In this document: in pieces, positions 1 through 10,185 of the stretch
How the letters are laid out: each line of letters starts with the position of its first letter
How positions within the stretch are numbered: the first letter of the stretch is position 1
NCBI GenBank assembly: GCA_031180825.1
Contig: JAPSLM010000004.1
Location: 273,219 to 337,218, forward strand
Reading direction: 5' to 3'
Source: Paenibacillus sp.
GTDB lineage: Bacteria; Bacillota; Bacilli; Paenibacillales; NBRC-103111
Length of the DNA: 64,000 nt
Made by a program: the position numbers and the translations under genes
The notes under the pieces: model-generated
What the model saw: only the letters and a program-made list of their open reading frames with translations
What the model was told of the DNA's origin: nothing
The model's database searches: none

Positions 1-744
1 GTAAATTTGCCGCTTGTCATCAGCCAAATCGTTTTGACGCATCATTTGCACGAAGCCGCGGGCGACCGTCATCGGATTGCGGATTTCGTGGGCGAAGGAG
101 GCGGCCAGCTCGCTGAGCATATTCATTTTATCGTTATGCTGCAGCTGTTTGCGCAATTCGATATTTCGCTTGATCTGCCTGAAGATATAGACGACAAGCC
201 CGGCGGTAATCGAATGGATAACGCTGAATAAAGCGAAAAACAGGAAGAAATATCCGGTAACCGGAATATGCTCCAGCCACAGGGAGAACAACGCGACAAG
301 AGCCGCAATCAAAGACAAAACGAAACCGAGTCCGGCTGCGGTCGCAGTGTTAAGCAGCCGGGCGGCATCGGCGATCCGGCGTTTGCAGTACCACAGCAGG
401 ATGAGATTGAAGCCGAGGGAAATCGGCAGCGTATAAATGCCGTACCGTTCCGTCTTCCAGTGGTAGGCCATAATAATGGCGGCTGCGCCGAGAGCCGGTA
501 ATGGACCGGCATAAAAAAAGCATAAGGCAAGAGGGATGAAGCGGAAATCGAATAAATATCCGGGGGAGAGCTCAAACGGATGCATCATGCTGACCAAAGA
601 GGCGGCTGTACAGATGACGGTAACGATAATCCGGTTCGTGCGCACGTCCACATGCTGCAGACGGTCAATCCAAAACAGATGATACAGCATGACCGGCGTA
701 ATTACGATAAGCATGTTTAACAGCAATTGGTGGAGCAAATTCAA
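1..744 (-). CDS. Sensor histidine kinase, 5TMR-LYT type (partial)
   Basis: The reverse frame is open from the left edge to about base 750 and encodes the N-terminal 250 or so residues of a membrane histidine kinase; the catalytic ATPase half lies outside the window. The first 180 residues are five or six hydrophobic segments with a short motif (HPFELSPGYLFDFR) typical of 5TMR-LYT sensor domains. They are followed by a HisKA H-box, with the phospho-accepting His in ASFAHEIRNPMTVARGF, like Bacillus sporulation-type kinases (KinB group). Start: an AAGGTGAT ribosome site points to the TTG at 744; an ATG at 750 sits too close to it. The gene follows the epimerase by about 60 bases on the same strand. 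The signal sensed is unknown. Confidence 0.85.
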   Translation of the reverse strand, partial: MNLLHQLLLNMLIVITPVMLYHLFWIDRLQHVDVRTNRIIVTVICTAASLVSMMHPFELSPGYLFDFRFIPLALCFFYAGPLPALGAAAIIMAYHWKTERYGIYTLPISLGFNLILLWYCKRRIADAARLLNTATAAGLGFVLSLIAALVALFSLWLEHIPVTGYFFLFFALFSVIHSITAGLVVYIFRQIKRNIELRKQLQHNDKMNMLSELAASFAHEIRNPMTVARGFVQMMRQNDLADDKRQIY

Positions 745-804
745 TGTCATCACCTTTTGGCAGCGTGTTTTGAGAAGCCTCTCCGGCCCTTTACATTTGC
801 TGAT

Positions 805-1722
805 TTAATACAATCTGCGATAATAGTCACAAGTCTCTTTCAGTCCGTCGCGAAGCGAATAACGCGGCTGCCATTCAAGCAGTTGTGCAGCGGCCGTGTT
901 GTCCAATCGGCTATGCACGATGTCGCCCGGGCGCGGAGCCCTATAGTCCGGCGCAAATGGTGTGCCGCATAACTCGCACATAAGCTGTAACAGCTCTTTG
1001 ACCGAGGTTTGTTCATTACAGCTAATATTAAACAAGCCGCGGCTGCCTTTTTCCAAAGCGGACATATTTGCAGAGACGATGTCTTTAACGTAAATAAAGT
1101 CGCGGGTTTGTTCGCCGTCGCCGAAAATGAGCGGCTGCTGGCCCCGCAGCAGCTTGTCCACAAAAATGGATACGACGCCGCCTTCGCCTTTCGGGTCCTG
1201 CCGGATGCCATAAACATTTGCGTATCGCAGAATGGTATAATCCAAACCATATAAGTGAGAAAACGCTTCAATGTAGTGCTCCGGCGTATGCTTCGAAATG
1301 CCGTAGAAGGATAGCGGCCGAAGCGGGTGTCGTTCGTCTACGCCCAAATATTCCGGAGTTCCGTAAACCGCGGCAGAAGAAGCATAAATCATCTTACGCA
1401 CGCCGTAATCACGGCACCGCTCCAGTAGGGCAATCGTCCCCAATATGTTAACTTTTGCGTCAAACATCGGGTTTTGAATTGAGGTTTGTACATCGATTTG
1501 CGCAGCGTGATGAATGACGATCTCCGGCTTTGCTTCGGCAAAAATTTCGGCGATCCGTTCGTCCAAAATATCTGCTTCGTAATAAGACGCTTGGTCATTC
1601 ATATGCTCCCGGTTTCCGGTAGACAGGTTATCGATCACGTAAACACGATGACCTCCTTCGATCAATGCATCTACAATGTGGGATGCAATAAATCCTGCAC
1701 CGCCAGTTACTAAAATATTCAT
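805..1722 (-). CDS. NAD-dependent sugar-nucleotide epimerase/dehydratase
   Basis: A 305-residue extended short-chain dehydrogenase of the GalE/WbpP kind. The Rossmann glycine motif GGAGFIAS is at residues 7-14, the Ser-Ser of the active site is in YASSAAVYG near 115-123, and the catalytic Tyr-Lys pair is in YGISK near 140. The family converts NDP-hexoses (C4 epimerisation or related steps) for cell-surface glycans; the exact sugar cannot be read from sequence. The ATG has GGAGG seven bases upstream. It is transcribed toward the histidine kinase at the left edge. Length is normal for the family. Confidence 0.88.
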   Translation of the reverse strand: MNILVTGGAGFIASHIVDALIEGGHRVYVIDNLSTGNREHMNDQASYYEADILDERIAEIFAEAKPEIVIHHAAQIDVQTSIQNPMFDAKVNILGTIALLERCRDYGVRKMIYASSAAVYGTPEYLGVDERHPLRPLSFYGISKHTPEHYIEAFSHLYGLDYTILRYANVYGIRQDPKGEGGVVSIFVDKLLRGQQPLIFGDGEQTRDFIYVKDIVSANMSALEKGSRGLFNISCNEQTSVKELLQLMCELCGTPFAPDYRAPRPGDIVHSRLDNTAAAQLLEWQPRYSLRDGLKETCDYYRRLY

Positions 1723-1825
1723 GTAAAGACCTCCAACAAGTTCATTTAGTTCATTTATTTATGCTAGTTCGATCGCGCGGAAGACAGATTCTTCCTAAAA
1801 GAACGATTCTGCAATCGTCCGCAAG

Positions 1826-2899
1826 CTAGGCTTTGGCCGGGGCAGCGCCTTTCAGCGGCACTGTCCAGACGGCAGAGTCGATCCACGAGCGGTCGGAAAA
1901 TTCCCGTCCTTTGACGACGACCTTGTCTTGGTAAACCTGCACGTACATGCCTTGCGACGGGGATTTGGCTTTCCCGTTGGCTTTCGGGCGCGTTTTACCG
2001 ACCGAGGCGTTATTGAACCAATGGAATGTATTTTGCCGGTTATAATGATCCTCGCCTTCGAAATTGCGGTGGGAATGCCCGGAAAGCACGAAAACGTTGT
2101 GGTACGGCTTAAGAATGGCACGGAACCGCTTGGCGCGTATCAAGCGGTGCGAGCCGCCGTCAGTGCCAGGCTCGGGCAAAGGCTGATGAATGAAGACGAA
2201 AGCCGGTCGTCCGTCTTTATGGACTTTCATCGTCTCTGCAAGCCAAGTGAGCTGTTCGTCGGAATACCAGGCGCCTTCGCCGACCTCCGGCTTTTCCTGC
2301 ACGTAGACTTCCTGCGACAGCAAAATGAAATGAACGCCGTTGACCCACACATCGAAATAAGGCTTCTCGTAGCCGAAAAACTTCAGGAACCGCTCTCTGG
2401 ACATGGCGTCGGTCTTGCCGTTCGGCATCGTTTCCGTGGAAAAGGCGCCTTCGGACGTCAGCCAAATATCGTAATAATCGTGATTCCCCATATTGGCGTA
2501 AACCGGAGGGAGCTCGTACGCGTCCATGACCGCTTTCAGCCGTTTATATTCGATCGTTCGGCCGAAATCGGTCAGATCGCCGCCGAGCACGATCGCATCC
2601 ACGGCGGATTCGAACGAGCTGACGTCTTTTAGAGCCATATGCAGCTTTTTTTCCATCGCATCGTCGGCTACCGAGATATGCAAATCGCTAAGAAGGAAAA
2701 AGGAAAGCAGCAGGGCAGGGTCTGCGCCTTGCCCGCTCTGTTTGTCTTTCGGTTGTACGCTCTCGGCGGCGTTGGCCGTAGGCAAGGTCGCCGCGTTCGG
2801 CGCCTCTTTTTCCAGCATGCGGGATGCGGCGTATCCGCCCCCGGACAAGACTGCAAGGAAAGCGAGCAGGCGCTTGACAAATTGTCGTCTGGACATCAT
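1826..2899 (-). CDS. Tat-exported calcineurin-like metallophosphoesterase
   Basis: A 357-residue protein with an N-terminal twin-arginine signal (SRRQFVKRLLAFLAVLSG), so it is probably exported folded across the membrane. The mature part has the five dimetal phosphoesterase blocks in order: LSDLHI, GGDLTD, MGNHD, FIHQP and SGHSH. These supply the Asp, His and Asn ligands of a two-metal centre that hydrolyses phosphomono- or diesters. The substrate is unknown. Two ATG codons lie in tandem at 2899 and 2896; a GGAGGG site is upstream of both. It is monocistronic as far as seen, 103 bases upstream of the epimerase on the same strand. Confidence 0.88.
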   Translation of the reverse strand: MMSRRQFVKRLLAFLAVLSGGGYAASRMLEKEAPNAATLPTANAAESVQPKDKQSGQGADPALLLSFFLLSDLHISVADDAMEKKLHMALKDVSSFESAVDAIVLGGDLTDFGRTIEYKRLKAVMDAYELPPVYANMGNHDYYDIWLTSEGAFSTETMPNGKTDAMSRERFLKFFGYEKPYFDVWVNGVHFILLSQEVYVQEKPEVGEGAWYSDEQLTWLAETMKVHKDGRPAFVFIHQPLPEPGTDGGSHRLIRAKRFRAILKPYHNVFVLSGHSHRNFEGEDHYNRQNTFHWFNNASVGKTRPKANGKAKSPSQGMYVQVYQDKVVVKGREFSDRSWIDSAVWTVPLKGAAPAKA

Positions 2900-3237
2900 A
2901 TGGGACAGTTCCCTCCGGTGTGTGGTTCAAAATAGCTATTCTATCATTATATCGGACCGCTTGTAAAAATAAAATATGCGTAAGGAATGGTTTTGGCGTC
3001 GGAAAAATCCTTATTTTATGCAAATTCGGATTACCTTCCAGCATGTGCGCGGCTTCTTTTTTATAAATGAGGGCATCGCCTTTAGGATGAGGACGTACAA
3101 ATCCGCTTAATTGAATACCGGGATCTCCCAAGGGGGGAACGATCGTTCGGAGTACTAGCGGAAGTTAGTACTTCTTTTTCCTCCCGGACGCGATATACTT
3201 GAGGTAATTAACTCGTGCAAACAAGGGGTGCATTCCG
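2900..3237. other. Divergent intergenic region with operator-like palindromes
   Basis: This 338-base gap separates the metallophosphoesterase (left) from the DUF2157 gene (right). A TATAAT on the minus strand (2946-2951 in plus coordinates) may be a -10 box for the phosphoesterase, though no good -35 is seen. On the right, TATACT at 3194-3199 may be the -10 for the DUF2157 gene. Two inverted repeats lie just upstream of it (separate entry). The middle, about 2960-3130, shows no convincing gene. Confidence 0.5.
3137..3172. promoter_or_regulatory. Tandem inverted repeats, candidate operator
   Basis: A perfect 12-base palindrome GAACGATCGTTC (3137-3148) is followed two bases later by AGTACTA (3151-3157) and TAGTACT (3166-3172) separated by eight bases. 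They lie about 20-55 bases upstream of a TATACT -10-like box and 65-100 bases upstream of the DUF2157 start. Dyads of this size and position are typical binding sites for dimeric repressors. The second dyad followed by a T-rich tract could alternatively act as a weak hairpin terminator. Confidence 0.45.
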
Positions 3238-4467
3238 ATGAGCCGAAAATGGTTGGAGAAAGAAGCCCCGGTTTGGGTGGAGCGGGGCATTGTCACCCGC
3301 GAGCAGGCAGATCAGCTTCTGGGCATGTACGAAACGAAACAGCATGCCGTCGGCCTGCTGCCGATTCTCGGCAGCATTTTGGTCGGACTGGGCATTCTCA
3401 GTTTTATAGCAGCGAATTGGCAGGATATTCCCCAGCTTGTCCGTCTTGCCATGATCGTGCTGCTGATGATCGGTTTTTACGCCGGAGGCGAGCTGGCGCT
3501 GCGGCGCGGCCACGATAAGCTGGGCGTCGCGCTGGCCGGCCTCGGGGTCGTCAGCTTCGGTGGGGGCATCGTGCTGATCGGCCAAATGTTTCACTTGGTC
3601 GCTTACAACGCGGGAACGTTTATTTTATGGGCGTGCGCGGGAATGGCCGCGGCCTTTCTCTACCGCAGCCGCTATTTGTATCTGCTAAGTCTGCTTCTCT
3701 TTAATATCGCCCAATGGTACAGCGTAGCGGAGTTCGATGACTTCAGCTATACCGCGTTTGTGCTGCTGGTCGCCGGTCTCGGCTTTTACGGCTGGAAATC
3801 GCGCCATTCGCTGCTGATTTGGTGCTTCAGCTTCAGCGTCACGGTGCAGGGGCTGATGTGGGCGGTCGCCTCGGACGTGCCGTTCCTCTGGATGTTTATT
3901 CCGGCCATGGCGCTTTATGTCCTCGGCGATTGGCTGATGGACGAACGTCACGGGGGCTATGCGCTGCAGACGGCCCCGCTTGCCGCAGCCTTTATTTTCG
4001 CGATTGTCATGGTGCTGTCCGGACACGAAAGAGGGGGCATCGGTGACGGCAGACTGCTTGCTGAACCGCTGTATTACTTCGCGGCGCTCGCCCTGCTCTT
4101 GGCCGTCTCGCTGGCCGGCAAGCTGCGAAACGGCCGGGTGTCCAGCGCTTTCGAATGGATTTTGCTCGCGCCGTTCGTTTACTTGCCTTCCGGCGTCGAT
4201 ATCCTGTACCTGCTCGCCCTGTTTTTCTTCTCGCTGTACGTGCTATGGAGCGGTTATGCCGAGGAGTGGCGGTTCAAGATCAACTTCGGGACGTTTCTGT
4301 TCATCTGCAGCACGATGGTGGCTTATGGCAAGCTGACCTGGGATTTTATGGACAAATCGCTGTTTTTCATCCTCGGAGGCGCCATCCTGATCGGTTTAAG
4401 CTGGTATCTGAACCGACGCAAGAAAAAGTTTCTCCACGACACGAAGGAGGGGAACGGACATGTCTGA
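3238..4467 (+). CDS. DUF2157 multispanning membrane protein
   Basis: A 409-residue protein with a soluble N-terminal segment of about 45 residues (MSRKWLEKEAPVWVERGIVT), then ten or more hydrophobic helices and a basic C-terminal tail. The N-terminal helix followed by a polytopic region is the DUF2157 layout. AAGGGGTG precedes the ATG. The next gene starts inside its last codons (eight-base overlap), implying translational coupling. DUF2157 and GDYXXLXY proteins are commonly paired; the function of the pair is not established. Confidence 0.85.
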   Translation: MSRKWLEKEAPVWVERGIVTREQADQLLGMYETKQHAVGLLPILGSILVGLGILSFIAANWQDIPQLVRLAMIVLLMIGFYAGGELALRRGHDKLGVALAGLGVVSFGGGIVLIGQMFHLVAYNAGTFILWACAGMAAAFLYRSRYLYLLSLLLFNIAQWYSVAEFDDFSYTAFVLLVAGLGFYGWKSRHSLLIWCFSFSVTVQGLMWAVASDVPFLWMFIPAMALYVLGDWLMDERHGGYALQTAPLAAAFIFAIVMVLSGHERGGIGDGRLLAEPLYYFAALALLLAVSLAGKLRNGRVSSAFEWILLAPFVYLPSGVDILYLLALFFFSLYVLWSGYAEEWRFKINFGTFLFICSTMVAYGKLTWDFMDKSLFFILGGAILIGLSWYLNRRKKKFLHDTKEGNGHV

Positions 4468-4999
4468 CAAAGCTGTTGCCGGCGGCCGCCGGCGTGCTCG
4501 GCTTACGGCCATCATCGTCCTGCTGCAGGCTCTTGTGCTGTTCGGGATCGCCCTTTCCTTCTATGCGATCGGCTGGTTCGGAAAGGACGTCCGCATCCGA
4601 ACGGTGCCGGTGGACCCGCGCGATTTGCTCTATGGCGATTACGTTACCCTCGGCTATGACATCAGCCGTCTAAGCCCATCGCTGTGGAAAGATACGGCGC
4701 GCCAGCCGGAGCGAGGCCAGCCGGTCTATGTGGTTCTGAAGCCGGGAGCGGACGGCATTGCCGAGCCGGTGGCCGCATATGGCTCGAAGCCTGCGCTGCA
4801 GGAAGGCGAGGTCGTGATGAAAGGCCGGATCGACCATAGCTGGAGCAAAGAGGTTTTCGTGAAATACGGAGTCGAAAAATATTATGTGCCCGAAGGCACC
4901 GGCAAATCGCTTGAGGAAAAGGCCAACCGGTTAATCGTGCACATGAAAGTGGCCCCGTGGGGCCAGGCGAAAATCGAAGGGCTTGAAGAGCGGTCGTAG
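4460..4999 (+). CDS. GDYXXLXY domain protein
   Basis: A 179-residue protein with one N-terminal transmembrane helix (residues about 15-37) and an extracytoplasmic domain. The family signature is present as RDLLYGDYVTLGYDIS near residues 53-68. It overlaps the upstream DUF2157 gene and is followed by a strong hairpin, so the two form a two-gene operon. The family has no assigned biochemical role; the sequence gives no further clue. Confidence 0.87.
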   Translation: MSDKAVAGGRRRARLTAIIVLLQALVLFGIALSFYAIGWFGKDVRIRTVPVDPRDLLYGDYVTLGYDISRLSPSLWKDTARQPERGQPVYVVLKPGADGIAEPVAAYGSKPALQEGEVVMKGRIDHSWSKEVFVKYGVEKYYVPEGTGKSLEEKANRLIVHMKVAPWGQAKIEGLEERS

Positions 5000-5023
5000 C
5001 GCTGCAGCGATATGAACATATGA

Positions 5024-5063
5024 AAAAACTCGGCTTCCCGCGGTTAGGGAAAATCGAGTTTTT
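5024..5063. terminator. Bidirectional rho-independent terminator
   Basis: AAAAACTCG pairs with CGAGTTTTT, and an inner TTCCC pairs with GGGAA, giving a long interrupted hairpin with A and T tracts on either side. It lies in the convergent gap between the GDYXXLXY gene and the ECF sigma factor, so it can serve both. Confidence 0.85.
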
Positions 5064-5085
5064 CGCTTTTTACGGCCGGGAAGCG

Positions 5086-5970
5086 TTAGTGCTTCGGGGG
5101 TTTCGGCAGATGGCGCAGCTTATCCGGATTGTTAACAAAATACATCGCCCGGATGCGCGTGCCCTCGAATTCGAACAATAACGCGATGCGGGAGCGGGAG
5201 CCGTCAACCAGAAGTCCGGCTCCGCCGTTGAACGAGACGGGAACGCTTCGCGTCAGGACGGTGCCCTTGGACGCGATGCCGACCAGGAAGGCGGCGATCC
5301 GGTCCGCACCGAGAATCGGGCGCAGCGCCGCGCGCACCTTGCCTCCGCCGTCGGAGTGCAGCACCGCTTCCTCCGTCAGCAGGTGAATGAACTGCAGCAC
5401 GTCTCCCGTGCTGACCGCCCGCAAAAAGCTCCGGACGAGCGATTGCGATTCCGATAGGCTCGGCTGCGGGGGCAGAGCCTCCGCGGCGTTCAGTTTTTGC
5501 TTTAAGCGGCTGTATGTTTTGCGGCAGGCGGCTTCGCTTTTGTCCAGCATGTCGGCGATTTCCTTATAATCGTAATCGAACGCTTCGCGCAATAAGAAAA
5601 TCGCCCGTTCGACCGGGTTCAACTGCTCCAGCAGCAGCAGAAAGGCAAAGGAAATATCGTCGTTCCGGGCAGCCTGCTGCAGCGGATCTTCCTTCTCCGG
5701 GGTTTGCAGCGGCTCGGGAAGCCACTGCCCGACATAGACTTCCTTGCGGGCGCGGGCGGATTTGAGCTGATCGATGCAGCGGCGGGTAACGGATTTGCAC
5801 AAATACGCCTTCGCGTTCTGAATCGTGCCGGGGTCCATGCGGGATACGGCCAGAAACAGGTCGTGGATGATATCCTCCGCTTCGGACACCGAGCCCAGCA
5901 TCCGATAGGCGATCGAAAACAACAGCGGTTTATACTCGGTATACCAGTCTTCCAAAGGAAGCTGCGTCAT
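5086..5970 (-). CDS. ECF41-family RNA polymerase sigma factor
   Basis: A 294-residue extracytoplasmic-function sigma factor with a C-terminal extension. Region 2 is near residues 10-75 (YKPLLFSIAYRMLGSVSEAE) and region 4 near 110-165 (LNPVERAIFLLREAFDYDYKEIA). The linker WLPEP motif, the DGGGK motif and the terminal NPDKL motif are all present; together these mark ECF41 (SigJ-like), where a fused SnoaL-like domain takes the place of an anti-sigma factor and sets activity. No anti-sigma gene is adjacent, as expected; in other ECF41 loci the usual partner is a carboxymuconolactone decarboxylase or oxidoreductase gene, and none is seen here. Confidence 0.93.
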   Translation of the reverse strand: MTQLPLEDWYTEYKPLLFSIAYRMLGSVSEAEDIIHDLFLAVSRMDPGTIQNAKAYLCKSVTRRCIDQLKSARARKEVYVGQWLPEPLQTPEKEDPLQQAARNDDISFAFLLLLEQLNPVERAIFLLREAFDYDYKEIADMLDKSEAACRKTYSRLKQKLNAAEALPPQPSLSESQSLVRSFLRAVSTGDVLQFIHLLTEEAVLHSDGGGKVRAALRPILGADRIAAFLVGIASKGTVLTRSVPVSFNGGAGLLVDGSRSRIALLFEFEGTRIRAMYFVNNPDKLRHLPKPPKH

Positions 5971-6244
5971 TGGCGAATCTCCTTTGCGGTAAAAATCGAA
6001 CGGCTCGGCTTCGGCCCGGTCCGCTCATAAGTTAATAGGACGAAGTGGCGTGCGGGTTTGTGACAAGTCTTTTTCAATTGTAGCACGGAACGGTCCCCGG
6101 CGGCGGAGAAATCCGGGCCTATCCTGCGGGGGGCCCGGGGAGCAATGAAGCCTATACTTGCAACGGCCGCCGGACCCTTTTAGAATGGGGGGAGTTAGGA
6201 CTTAGCCCGCAAGGCGGAATCGGGAAAGGAGCGGGTTAGCCGCT

Positions 6245-7117
6245 ATGGACAAGCAAGAGATGACACAGCCGAAGAAAAACGGGCTCTCCGATCTGCTGCT
6301 GTTGGATCGTTCCAATGAGTTCGCGGAGCGGGATGTGCTGTACCCGTTTGCGCTCGAGGAGCTGCTGTGCAAGCACGTGGGCGAAGGCGGGGCGCCGCTA
6401 TGCCATCTGTGGCGCCACCCGCGCGCGTTCGTCATGGGGCTGCGCGACAGCCGGCTGCCCGGCGCGGCGGAAGCGGCCCGGTATCTGGAGGCGCAGGGCT
6501 ACAATGTCGCCGTCCGCAATTCGGGCGGCGCGGCGGTGCCGCTTGATCTTGGCGTCGTTAATGTGTCGCTGATCTGGCCGAAGCGCCGGGCCGGGGAAAT
6601 CGACTTCCGCGACGACTTCGAACGAATGTTCGAGCTGATCCGGCTGGCGCTTGATGCGACCGGATGCGAAGTGCGCAAGGGAGAGATCAAGGGGGCTTAC
6701 TGTCCCGGAGATTACGATCTGAGTATCGGCGGCCGCAAATTTTGCGGCATCGCTCAGCGGCGGCAGGCCCATGCGTACGTCGTGCAGGCGTTCGTTATTG
6801 CCGGAGGGACCGGGGCGGAGAAGGCGCGGCAAGCGCGCGAGTTTTACGAGCGGGCTTCCGCCGGCGCGCAGAACATCGATTATCCGCGGGTGACGGTCGA
6901 CAGCATGGCCAGCTTGGAGGAGCTGACGGATCTGGGCGGCGGCGCGGCGCTCAAGTTCATCGAGGCGGTGAAGCGGGTCGTGCGCGAGCGGCAAACCCCC
7001 GAAGGGCTGGAACGGGCGGCAGCGGGATTATGGATCCCGCAAGCGTCTCAAGTGCGGAAAACAGCGGATATGCTCCGCGAGCGTTACGGCCTTCGCGGGA
7101 AGGAGTCCGGCAAGTAA
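6245..7117 (+). CDS. lipL: Octanoyl-[GcvH]:protein N-octanoyltransferase
   Basis: A 290-residue member of the LplA/LipB fold. The motif GAYCPGDYDLSIGGRKFCGI around residues 150-170 contains the probable acyl-accepting Cys153, at a position comparable to the catalytic Cys of Bacillus LipL. VRNSGGAAVPLD near 92-103 is the lipoyl-binding block. In Firmicutes LipL moves an octanoyl group from GcvH to E2 subunits, where LipA adds sulfur. The pyruvate dehydrogenase operon with its lipoylated E2 lies just 1 kb downstream. AAGGAG lies 13 bases before the ATG, a rather long spacing. The gene is convergent with the following esterase. Confidence 0.88.
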   Translation: MDKQEMTQPKKNGLSDLLLLDRSNEFAERDVLYPFALEELLCKHVGEGGAPLCHLWRHPRAFVMGLRDSRLPGAAEAARYLEAQGYNVAVRNSGGAAVPLDLGVVNVSLIWPKRRAGEIDFRDDFERMFELIRLALDATGCEVRKGEIKGAYCPGDYDLSIGGRKFCGIAQRRQAHAYVVQAFVIAGGTGAEKARQAREFYERASAGAQNIDYPRVTVDSMASLEELTDLGGGAALKFIEAVKRVVRERQTPEGLERAAAGLWIPQASQVRKTADMLRERYGLRGKESGK

Positions 7118-7122
7118 CAGCC

Positions 7123-7156
7123 CTGAAACGGCTTGTTAAGCCAGGAACCGTTTCAG
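7123..7156. terminator. Hairpin in the lipL/esterase convergent junction
   Basis: CTGAAACGG (7123-7131) pairs perfectly with CCGTTTCAG (7148-7156). It begins just after the lipL stop and runs into the last codons of the esterase. It lacks a T tract on either strand, so it is only a possible terminator. Confidence 0.35.
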
Positions 7157-7864
7157 CATGCCCGGCAGCTCGTTTTGCCAGAAGCCCCAAATGTGTTTTC
7201 CGGGCTTCTCTTCATAGTGCAGCGAACAGCTTCTCGTGACGAGGAGCTGTTTTGTTTTGCGGTTCGCCTCGACGAAATCGAACGTGCCGCGCTCCGTCGT
7301 CACCTCCGTTTCGTCGAGCCCGACGACCATGGAAAGCTTCAGCCACGACAAGTCGTCTTCGGCTTCGATCCGCTCTTGCGTCGATTGTAAAAATGCGCCG
7401 GACAAGGATATAACTTGGCAAAAAAGGCTACGATAATCTAAGGCAAGATGCAGCGATACGGTGCCTCCGAGCGAATCGCCGGCCAAGATCCGTTCGTTCA
7501 AATCGGCGCGGACCGGGTAATGATCTTGTATAAACGGGAGCAGCTCTTCGGCAAAAAACGCGCAGTAAGCGGCGAAACACTCTCCCTCGGGCGCGTATTC
7601 GGACGTTCGGACCGTTTTGTCGACGTCCACGCCGACGATGATGGCGGGCTCGACATTGTCATCGAAAATAAGCCGGTTCATCGTCGTGGCAATGCGGCCG
7701 AAGTTAAAAAAATCCTCGCCGTCCTGGCAATAGATGACAGGATACGACAACAGTTCGTTGTAGCCTGGCGGAAGGTAGACGCGCAGCGATCTTTCCTGCC
7801 CGAGCGCGCGGGAAGCTATGGTTTCTTTTACGATGGTGCGCTTGTAGTACAAGCTGTCGTCCAA
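7136..7864 (-). CDS. Esterase D/enterochelin-esterase family hydrolase
   Basis: A 242-residue alpha/beta hydrolase. The nucleophile elbow is GDSLGG with Ser131, and a late His is in KHIWGFW. The order and length fit the putative esterase family (Fes/BesA/YbbA-like). Substrate unknown. Translation starts at TTG: GGAGG lies eight bases upstream and no better ATG is near. A TATAAT box lies just upstream of the ribosome site on the minus strand. Convergent with lipL and divergent from the pdh operon. Confidence 0.82.
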   Translation of the reverse strand: MDDSLYYKRTIVKETIASRALGQERSLRVYLPPGYNELLSYPVIYCQDGEDFFNFGRIATTMNRLIFDDNVEPAIIVGVDVDKTVRTSEYAPEGECFAAYCAFFAEELLPFIQDHYPVRADLNERILAGDSLGGTVSLHLALDYRSLFCQVISLSGAFLQSTQERIEAEDDLSWLKLSMVVGLDETEVTTERGTFDFVEANRKTKQLLVTRSCSLHYEEKPGKHIWGFWQNELPGMLKRFLA

Positions 7865-7983
7865 GGGAAAAACCTCCAGTGTATTATAATAGTTTTATGG
7901 ATTTTATTAATCTGTATTATTATTTTTCGGGAACTGTTATATACGCATGATCGAAAAGAAATCATATTTTACAAGTATGTTCT

Positions 7984-8013
7984 TGTGCTATTCACTAAAA
8001 CAGGTTTATAATA
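7984..8013 (+). promoter_or_regulatory. Probable sigma-A promoter of the pdh operon
   Basis: TTGTGC (7984-7989) and a consensus TATAAT (8008-8013) are separated by 18 bases in an AT-rich stretch about 70 bases upstream of pdhA. Confidence 0.55.
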
Positions 8014-8014
8014 A

Positions 8015-9151
<1,137 letters not shown>

Positions 9152-9170
9152 AGGGGAGGAACTTTCAGCC

Positions 9171-10151
9171 ATGGCTCAAATGACAATGATTCAAGCGATC
9201 AAGGACGCGATGCGAGTCGAGCTCCAGCGCGATCCGAACGTGGTCATATTCGGGGAAGACGTAGGTAAGGTGGGCGGCGTATTCCGCGCAACGGAAGGCC
9301 TGCAGGCCGAATTCGGGGAAAACCGCGTATTCGATACGCCGCTTGCGGAATCCGCAATCGGCGGGATGGCGGTCGGGATGGCCATTCAAGGCTTCCGTCC
9401 GATCATGGAAATCCAGTTTGTCGGCTTTATTTTCGAAGCGTTTGACCAAATCGCCGTTCAGGCGGCGCGCATGCGTTACCGTTCCGGCGGCCGTTACAAC
9501 GCGCCGATTACGATCCGTACGCCTTTCGGCGGCGGCGTCAAAGCGGCGGAGCTGCACACCGACCCGCTGGAAGGGCTGATGGTACAGACGCCGGGCATTA
9601 AAGTCGTCGTGCCGTCCAACCCGTACGATGCGAAAGGGCTGCTCATTTCGGCGATTCGCGACAACGATCCCGTGTTCTTCATGGAGCATCTGAACTTGTA
9701 CCGCTCGTTCCGCGCGGAAGTGCCGGAAGGCGAATATACGGTGCCGATCGGCAAGGCGAACGTCGTTCGCGAAGGCTCGGACGTTACGATCATTACTTAT
9801 GGCGCGATGGTGCATACTTCGCTCAAAGCGGCCGAGGAGATCGAAAAAACGCGCGGCGCGAAAGTCGAAGTCATCGACCTGCGCACGCTGATGCCGCTGG
9901 ACATTGACACGATCGTCGAGTCGATCAAGAAAACGAACCGTGCGATCGTTGTGCAGGAAGCGCAAAAAACCGCGGGTATCGCCGCGGAAGTGATCGCGCA
10001 AATCAATGAGAAGGCGATTCTGCATCTCGAAGCGCCGGTGCTGCGCGTAGCTCCTCCGGATACGGTTTATCCTTTTGCGCAAGTCGAGGATCAATGGCTT
10101 CCGAATCCGGCCCGTATCGTCAAAGGCCTGAATCAAGTATTGGATTTCTAA
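9171..10151 (+). CDS. pdhB: Pyruvate dehydrogenase E1 component, beta subunit
   Basis: A 326-residue transketolase-like subunit that forms the E1 heterotetramer with PdhA. The N-terminal block [20 protein letters not shown], the PLAESAIGG loop and the C-terminal transketolase domain ([16 protein letters not shown]) are intact. AGGGGAGG precedes the ATG. The product acts in the cytoplasmic PDH complex linking glycolysis to acetyl-CoA. Confidence 0.95.
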   Translation: MAQMTMIQAIKDAMRVELQRDPNVVIFGEDVGKVGGVFRATEGLQAEFGENRVFDTPLAESAIGGMAVGMAIQGFRPIMEIQFVGFIFEAFDQIAVQAARMRYRSGGRYNAPITIRTPFGGGVKAAELHTDPLEGLMVQTPGIKVVVPSNPYDAKGLLISAIRDNDPVFFMEHLNLYRSFRAEVPEGEYTVPIGKANVVREGSDVTIITYGAMVHTSLKAAEEIEKTRGAKVEVIDLRTLMPLDIDTIVESIKKTNRAIVVQEAQKTAGIAAEVIAQINEKAILHLEAPVLRVAPPDTVYPFAQVEDQWLPNPARIVKGLNQVLDF

Positions 10152-10185
10152 TATTTTACTAAGACGCAAGGACGGTGAGCGACCG

